Below, in pieces: positions 5,758 to 8,594 of a stretch of 8,594 bases of DNA. Position numbers and translations under genes: made by a program. The notes under the pieces are model-generated. The model saw nothing but the letters and a program-made list of their open reading frames with translations, made no database searches and had not been told where the DNA came from. Source of the DNA: Lysobacterales bacterium. GTDB taxonomy: Bacteria; Pseudomonadota; Gammaproteobacteria; Xanthomonadales; SZUA-36. The DNA lies in assembly GCA_026196445.1 (NCBI GenBank), contig JAPHTE010000098.1:1-8594 (forward strand), read 5' to 3'. How positions within the stretch are numbered: the stretch's first letter is position 1; each line of letters starts with the position of its first letter.

Positions 5758-6549
5758 ATGGAAGGAACGACGAGCTTTGGATTAGCACTACTGGGCATGC
5801 TGCGTGACGTATTACCGATCGCGGCCATCCTGTTTGGATTCCAGGTACTGGTGCTACGGCGCCCGGTCAAGCAACCGGCCCGCGTGGCGATGGGTATGGT
5901 TTTCGTGCTGCTGGGCTTGACTCTGTTCCTCGAAGGTCTCGAATTGGCGTTGTTTCCGCTGGGACGCTTGATGGCTGACCAGCTCACAGCGCCGGAGTTT
6001 ATCTATGGTCCAGCGGGCAGCGTAACGGCGACCGTGCAGTGGCTGGACTATATGTGGGTCTACGCTTTTGCTGCGGCCATCGGTTTTGCCACAACCGTGG
6101 CTGAACCCGCACTGTTGGCGGTGGCCATAAAGGCCAACCAGGTGTCCGGTGGCACGATCACCGTCAGGGGTTTACGTTACGCGGTGGCCGTCGGCGTGGC
6201 CGTCGGTGTGGCGCTCGGCGTATTCAGGATCGTCACCGGCACACCGCTGCACTGGTACATCATCAGCGGATACATCGTGGTCATCGTGCAGACGGCGTTG
6301 GCGCCAAAGCTGATGATCCCGCTGGCCTACGATTCCGGTGGCGTCACGACCTCCACGGTGACGGTACCGTTGGTGGCGGCGCTGGGCCTGGGCCTGGCGG
6401 AAACAATTCCCGGCCGAAGCCCCATTCTGGATGGCTTTGGCCTGATCGCTTTCGCAAGCCTGTTTCCAATTATGGCGGTAATGGGCTACGCACAACTGGT
6501 CGAATGGACGGCGCAACGTAGAAATCGGCGCGAAGAACAGGAACAATGA
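5758..6549 (+). CDS. DUF1538 integral membrane protein, second of a pair (UmpAB-like antiporter subunit)
   Basis: This paralogue of the preceding gene has 263 residues from ATG 5758; a TTG at 5746 would add four residues and is less likely. It shares the opening LPIAAILFGFQVLVLRRP, the VAEPAL motif (114-119, Glu116), YDSGGVTTSTVTVP from Tyr191 and DGFGLIAFASLFP near the C-terminus. The order of membrane segments is the same, and it ends in a short basic-acidic cytoplasmic tail (QRRNRREEQEQ). The DNA around the YDSGG motif is also very similar in the two genes, pointing to tandem duplication, though the loop after the second segment differs. Two complementary subunits fit a heteromeric transporter. 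A P-II-like gene starts 20 bases downstream, suggesting one operon. The substrate is not determined by the sequence. Confidence 0.86.
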   Translation: MEGTTSFGLALLGMLRDVLPIAAILFGFQVLVLRRPVKQPARVAMGMVFVLLGLTLFLEGLELALFPLGRLMADQLTAPEFIYGPAGSVTATVQWLDYMWVYAFAAAIGFATTVAEPALLAVAIKANQVSGGTITVRGLRYAVAVGVAVGVALGVFRIVTGTPLHWYIISGYIVVIVQTALAPKLMIPLAYDSGGVTTSTVTVPLVAALGLGLAETIPGRSPILDGFGLIAFASLFPIMAVMGYAQLVEWTAQRRNRREEQEQ

Positions 6550-6568
6550 TCATTATCGAGGTATCAAC

Positions 6569-6919
6569 ATGCACTTTAAACTTATAATTATCATGGTAGA
6601 AGATGAGCGGACCCAGAATATCCTGGATGCCGCACGCGAGGCCGGCGCAACCGGTTGTACCGTGCTCAACCAGGCACGCGGCGAAGGCATCAAGCCGAGG
6701 AAAAGTTTTCTTGGGCTGAGTATCGACAGCCAGGTTGACGTCATCATGATGCTGGCCGAGGAGCACATGAGCCGCGAAATCATGGAGAGGGTGGCCGCTG
6801 CCGGGGAGTTCGACGAGACGCCTGGTACCGGAATCGCGTTCCAGATTGACGTGGAGGACGCGATCGGCGTCCGGCACCAGATTGAGGCACTGGCAGAGGC
6901 CGTGGAGGATTTGATATGA
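6569..6919 (+). CDS. P-II-like signalling protein, likely regulator of the DUF1538 transporter
   Basis: The 116 residues have the P-II ferredoxin-like pattern: strand KLIIIMVED, helix with AAREAGATGCTV matching GlnB 'VGITGMTV', a loop region, strand VDVIMMLAE, and a helix leading to PGTGIAFQIDV (85-95). The T-loop is shorter than in GlnB and lacks the Tyr that is uridylylated. The GlnB GDGKIF signature reads GTGIAF, so the Lys that contacts ATP phosphates is Ile89. It is therefore a non-canonical P-II relative whose ligand cannot be assumed to be ATP/2-oxoglutarate. P-II-type proteins often sit beside the membrane transporters they block or release, which fits its place after the DUF1538 pair. 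GAGG (6558-6561) is correctly spaced. The stop overlaps the next start by four bases (ATGA). Confidence 0.8.
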   Translation: MHFKLIIIMVEDERTQNILDAAREAGATGCTVLNQARGEGIKPRKSFLGLSIDSQVDVIMMLAEEHMSREIMERVAAAGEFDETPGTGIAFQIDVEDAIGVRHQIEALAEAVEDLI

Positions 6920-7326
6920 AAGCTCAGGAAAATATAATCCGCGTGCGCGACGTGATGAAAACCGAGGTCGCCATCGTCGATGGCATGCTGACAGTTTCCG
7001 AAGCGTTACGGTCGATGAAACATCCAGAAACGCGTACGCTGATCGTTGATAAAAGACATGACAGCGACGAATACGGCGTGGTGATGCTCGGCGACATCGC
7101 CAGAAAAGTACTGGCACGGGACTTGTCGCCGGACCGAGTCAACATCTACGAAATCATGTCAAAACCGGTTGTTTCGGTGAGTCCCGAGATGGATATCCGC
7201 TACTGTACGCGCCTGTTTGATGCCCTTGGTCTGTCCAGGGCGCCTGTCCTTCAGGACCACAAGATCGTTGGGCTGGTGAGCTATACAGACATCGTGTTGA
7301 ACGGTTTGCTGGGGGCAGCAGACTAG
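6916..7326 (+). CDS. Tandem CBS-domain protein, putative nucleotide sensor
   Basis: The 136 residues form two CBS motifs with nothing else attached. CBS1 spans about residues 8-68 (VRDVMKTEV...TLIVDK...YGVVMLGDIARKV) and CBS2 about 75-134 (YEIMSKPVVSVSPEMDIRYCTRLF...RAPVLQDHKIVGLVSYTDIV). Such paired motifs form a Bateman module, which usually binds adenine nucleotides such as AMP, ADP, ATP or c-di-AMP. GGAGG (6904-6908) gives a strong ribosome-binding site, and the ATG overlaps the stop of the P-II-like gene, so the two are very probably translationally coupled. The context suggests a second cytoplasmic sensor for the DUF1538 transporter. Which nucleotide it binds and whether it contacts the transporter are unknown. 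Confidence 0.88.
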   Translation: MKAQENIIRVRDVMKTEVAIVDGMLTVSEALRSMKHPETRTLIVDKRHDSDEYGVVMLGDIARKVLARDLSPDRVNIYEIMSKPVVSVSPEMDIRYCTRLFDALGLSRAPVLQDHKIVGLVSYTDIVLNGLLGAAD

Positions 7327-7380
7327 TACTCCTTCAATGTGATATTGCCGTGTTCAGCGTTCCCGTGGAGCCTGCCTGTC

Positions 7381-7405
7381 ATGCCTTGGTCCTGGCGTGA
7401 GGCAT
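7381..7405 (+). terminator. Possible weak terminator hairpin after the CBS gene
   Basis: ATGCCT (7381-7386) pairs with AGGCAT (7400-7405) and can extend two bases inward through wobble pairs. ATCTTTAAATT follows rather than a clean T-run. Its position, 55 bases after the CBS stop, suits the end of the DUF1538 operon, but it is weak and could be chance. Confidence 0.35.
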
Positions 7406-7418
7406 ATCTTTAAATTAC

Positions 7419-7432
7419 TTGAGCCAGATCAA
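7419..7432 (+). promoter_or_regulatory. FNR/FixK-type box upstream of the octaheme cytochrome gene
   Basis: TTGAG-CCAG-ATCAA contains the core TTGA-N6-TCAA with one half-site identical to the FNR consensus. It lies 127 bases before the start at 7559. AT-rich -10 candidates follow, such as TAATAT (7445-7450) and TATAAA (7484-7489). Anaerobic activation would suit a multiheme reductase, but the distance to a promoter is not fixed. Confidence 0.55.
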
Positions 7433-7491
7433 GTTTCAGTCAATTAATATTGCGTTTTAGCTGTCGACCCTTAGCTTTATATTATAAAATA

Positions 7492-7521
7492 CTAATATTA
7501 AATATTAGGGACGCCTAATAT
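7492..7521. repeat. Two interlocking palindromes in the octaheme leader
   Basis: CTAATATT (7492-7499) and AATATTAG (7501-7508) form a perfect palindrome around one A. The middle arm, read as ATATTAGG (7502-7509), also pairs perfectly with CCTAATAT (7514-7521) across GACG. The three arms thus allow two mutually exclusive hairpins, the second followed by ATTTTT. It may be a multi-site operator or an attenuator; either reading is inference. Confidence 0.6.
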
Positions 7522-7558
7522 ATTTTTATAACCGAGTTAAAGCTGGTAGATACAAAAA

Positions 7559-8594
7559 ATGGAAACACAGACACGCAATTGGCTGCCCGGCCTGGTGGCG
7601 ATCGTGCTGCTGATCGGTATCCCGGTCTGGTACTTTACCGGCAGCGCCGAATCAAGTGCAGATTCACCATGGGACCACGTACCGCGACGTCCGGCTCACG
7701 TGGATCACAAGGACCTGTTTGATTCCTTTGGCGAATTCACTACCGGCCCACAGGTTACCGAGGCCTGCCTCAGTTGCCATGAAGATGCAGGCCAGCAGAT
7801 GCTAAACACGGCGCATTGGCGCTGGGAATCCGAACCGGTGGAGGTGCCCGGCCGCGAAGGGCTATATACCACCGGCAAGAAAAAATCCATCAACAACTTC
7901 TGCATCGGTATCCAGGGAAACTGGGCTTCGTGCACGGCGTGCCACGCCGGTTACGGCTGGGACGACGCAAACTTTGACTTCGAAGACGAAACCAAGATCG
8001 ACTGCCTGGTATGCCACGATAACTCGGGCGTATACAGCAAGGGTAAGGCCGGTATACCGGTACCCGGCGTGGATCTGCTGGCCGCTGCCAAGAGCGTAGG
8101 TGTACCGACCCGTCAGAACTGCGGTGGCTGTCACTTCCGTGGCGGTGGCGGTAACGCGGTCAAGCACGGCGACCTGGACGAGAGCCTGTATTTTCCGACC
8201 GACGGCATCGACGTGCACATGGGTCGTTTCGATTTCCAGTGTGTGGATTGCCACCGGACCAAGGATCACGTGATCGGCGGGCGTTCAACATCGGTCAGCC
8301 TGGATAACAAAAACCAGATTGCCTGTAGGGATTGCCACAATGAAAGGCTGCATGCGGATGAACGGATCAATGCGCACGTCGATACGCTGGCCTGCCAGAC
8401 TTGCCACGTTCCCGAGATCGCCGTCAAACAGGCGACCAAGACCCATTGGGACTGGTCCACGGCCGGCGATGATACGCGCGAGGAAGATACCCACGAGTAC
8501 TTGAAAATCAAGGGCAGCTTTATCTACGAGAAAAACGTGCAGCCCGAGTACCGCTGGTCCAACGGCTTGGCCGACCGTTACCTGATGGGTGACA
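7559..8594 (+). CDS. Octaheme tetrathionate-reductase-family cytochrome c (3' end outside window)
   Basis: The frame is open from ATG 7559 to the end of the window (345 codons). An N-terminal hydrophobic segment, about residues 8-26, is a signal peptide or signal anchor, so the protein is exported to the periplasm. Seven CXXCH heme sites are visible, starting at Cys70, 125, 149, 188, 228, 256 and 279; an eighth is expected beyond the edge. The segments NNFCIGIQGNW (112-122), CLVCHD, CGGCHFRGGGG and VKHGDLD are those I recognise from the octaheme OTR family. Shewanella OTR reduces tetrathionate, nitrite and hydroxylamine in vitro. The physiological substrate here is unknown. Cys115 is a non-heme cysteine. 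The upstream Shine-Dalgarno is poor (GGTAGA, 7545-7550). An FNR-type box and interlocking palindromes lie in its leader. Confidence 0.88.
   Translation, partial: METQTRNWLPGLVAIVLLIGIPVWYFTGSAESSADSPWDHVPRRPAHVDHKDLFDSFGEFTTGPQVTEACLSCHEDAGQQMLNTAHWRWESEPVEVPGREGLYTTGKKKSINNFCIGIQGNWASCTACHAGYGWDDANFDFEDETKIDCLVCHDNSGVYSKGKAGIPVPGVDLLAAAKSVGVPTRQNCGGCHFRGGGGNAVKHGDLDESLYFPTDGIDVHMGRFDFQCVDCHRTKDHVIGGRSTSVSLDNKNQIACRDCHNERLHADERINAHVDTLACQTCHVPEIAVKQATKTHWDWSTAGDDTREEDTHEYLKIKGSFIYEKNVQPEYRWSNGLADRYLMGD

Noticed and set aside
6545..6554. AATGATCATT palindrome before the P-II-like gene
   Set aside because: It is short, covers the stop codon of the upstream gene, and has no promoter elements around it.
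1..8594. CRISPR array, tRNA, rRNA, transposase, integrase or attachment site
   Set aside because: No spaced direct repeats, RNA gene cores, recombinase motifs or target duplications were seen.

Overview
The window looks like an anaerobic-respiration region of a moderately GC-rich proteobacterium, most likely a gammaproteobacterium. The grounds are an Escherichia coli-type four-gene fumarate reductase, a rhodoquinone biosynthesis gene, an outer-membrane barrel resembling the MtrB/PioB family and an octaheme-type multiheme cytochrome c. All genes are on the + strand. The taxonomic call is inference from gene content; no rRNA or other marker gene is present.

Layout. (1) 1-462: C-terminal end of an outer-membrane beta-barrel, then a good intrinsic terminator (500-552). 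(2) 592-622: one exact and one near-exact FNR/FixK-type box in front of frdABCD (687-3926), whose genes overlap by 1 to 4 bases. (3) 3982-4749: rquA, 55 bases after frdD, with a perfect inverted repeat just before its start codon. (4) 4771-4795: a strong REP-like hairpin. (5) 4905-7326: a four-gene block of two paralogous DUF1538 membrane proteins, a P-II-like protein and a tandem-CBS protein. (6) 7327-7558: an AT-rich regulatory region with a third FNR-type box and interlocking palindromes. (7) 7559-8594: the N-terminal part of an octaheme tetrathionate-reductase-family cytochrome c, running off the right edge with seven CXXCH motifs visible.

How the genes fit together. RquA converts ubiquinone to rhodoquinone, a low-potential quinone able to donate electrons to fumarate. 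Its place directly behind frdABCD suggests a self-contained rhodoquinol:fumarate reductase module: the enzyme and the means to make its electron donor, under oxygen-responsive control. The DUF1538 pair resembles the two-component cation/proton antiporter UmpAB. With P-II-like and CBS partners it looks like a transporter gated by nucleotide or energy status. The octaheme cytochrome and the upstream barrel add further anaerobic electron-transfer capacity. The frd and rquA calls are very secure; the transporter's substrate and the octaheme enzyme's physiological substrate are not determined by the sequence.
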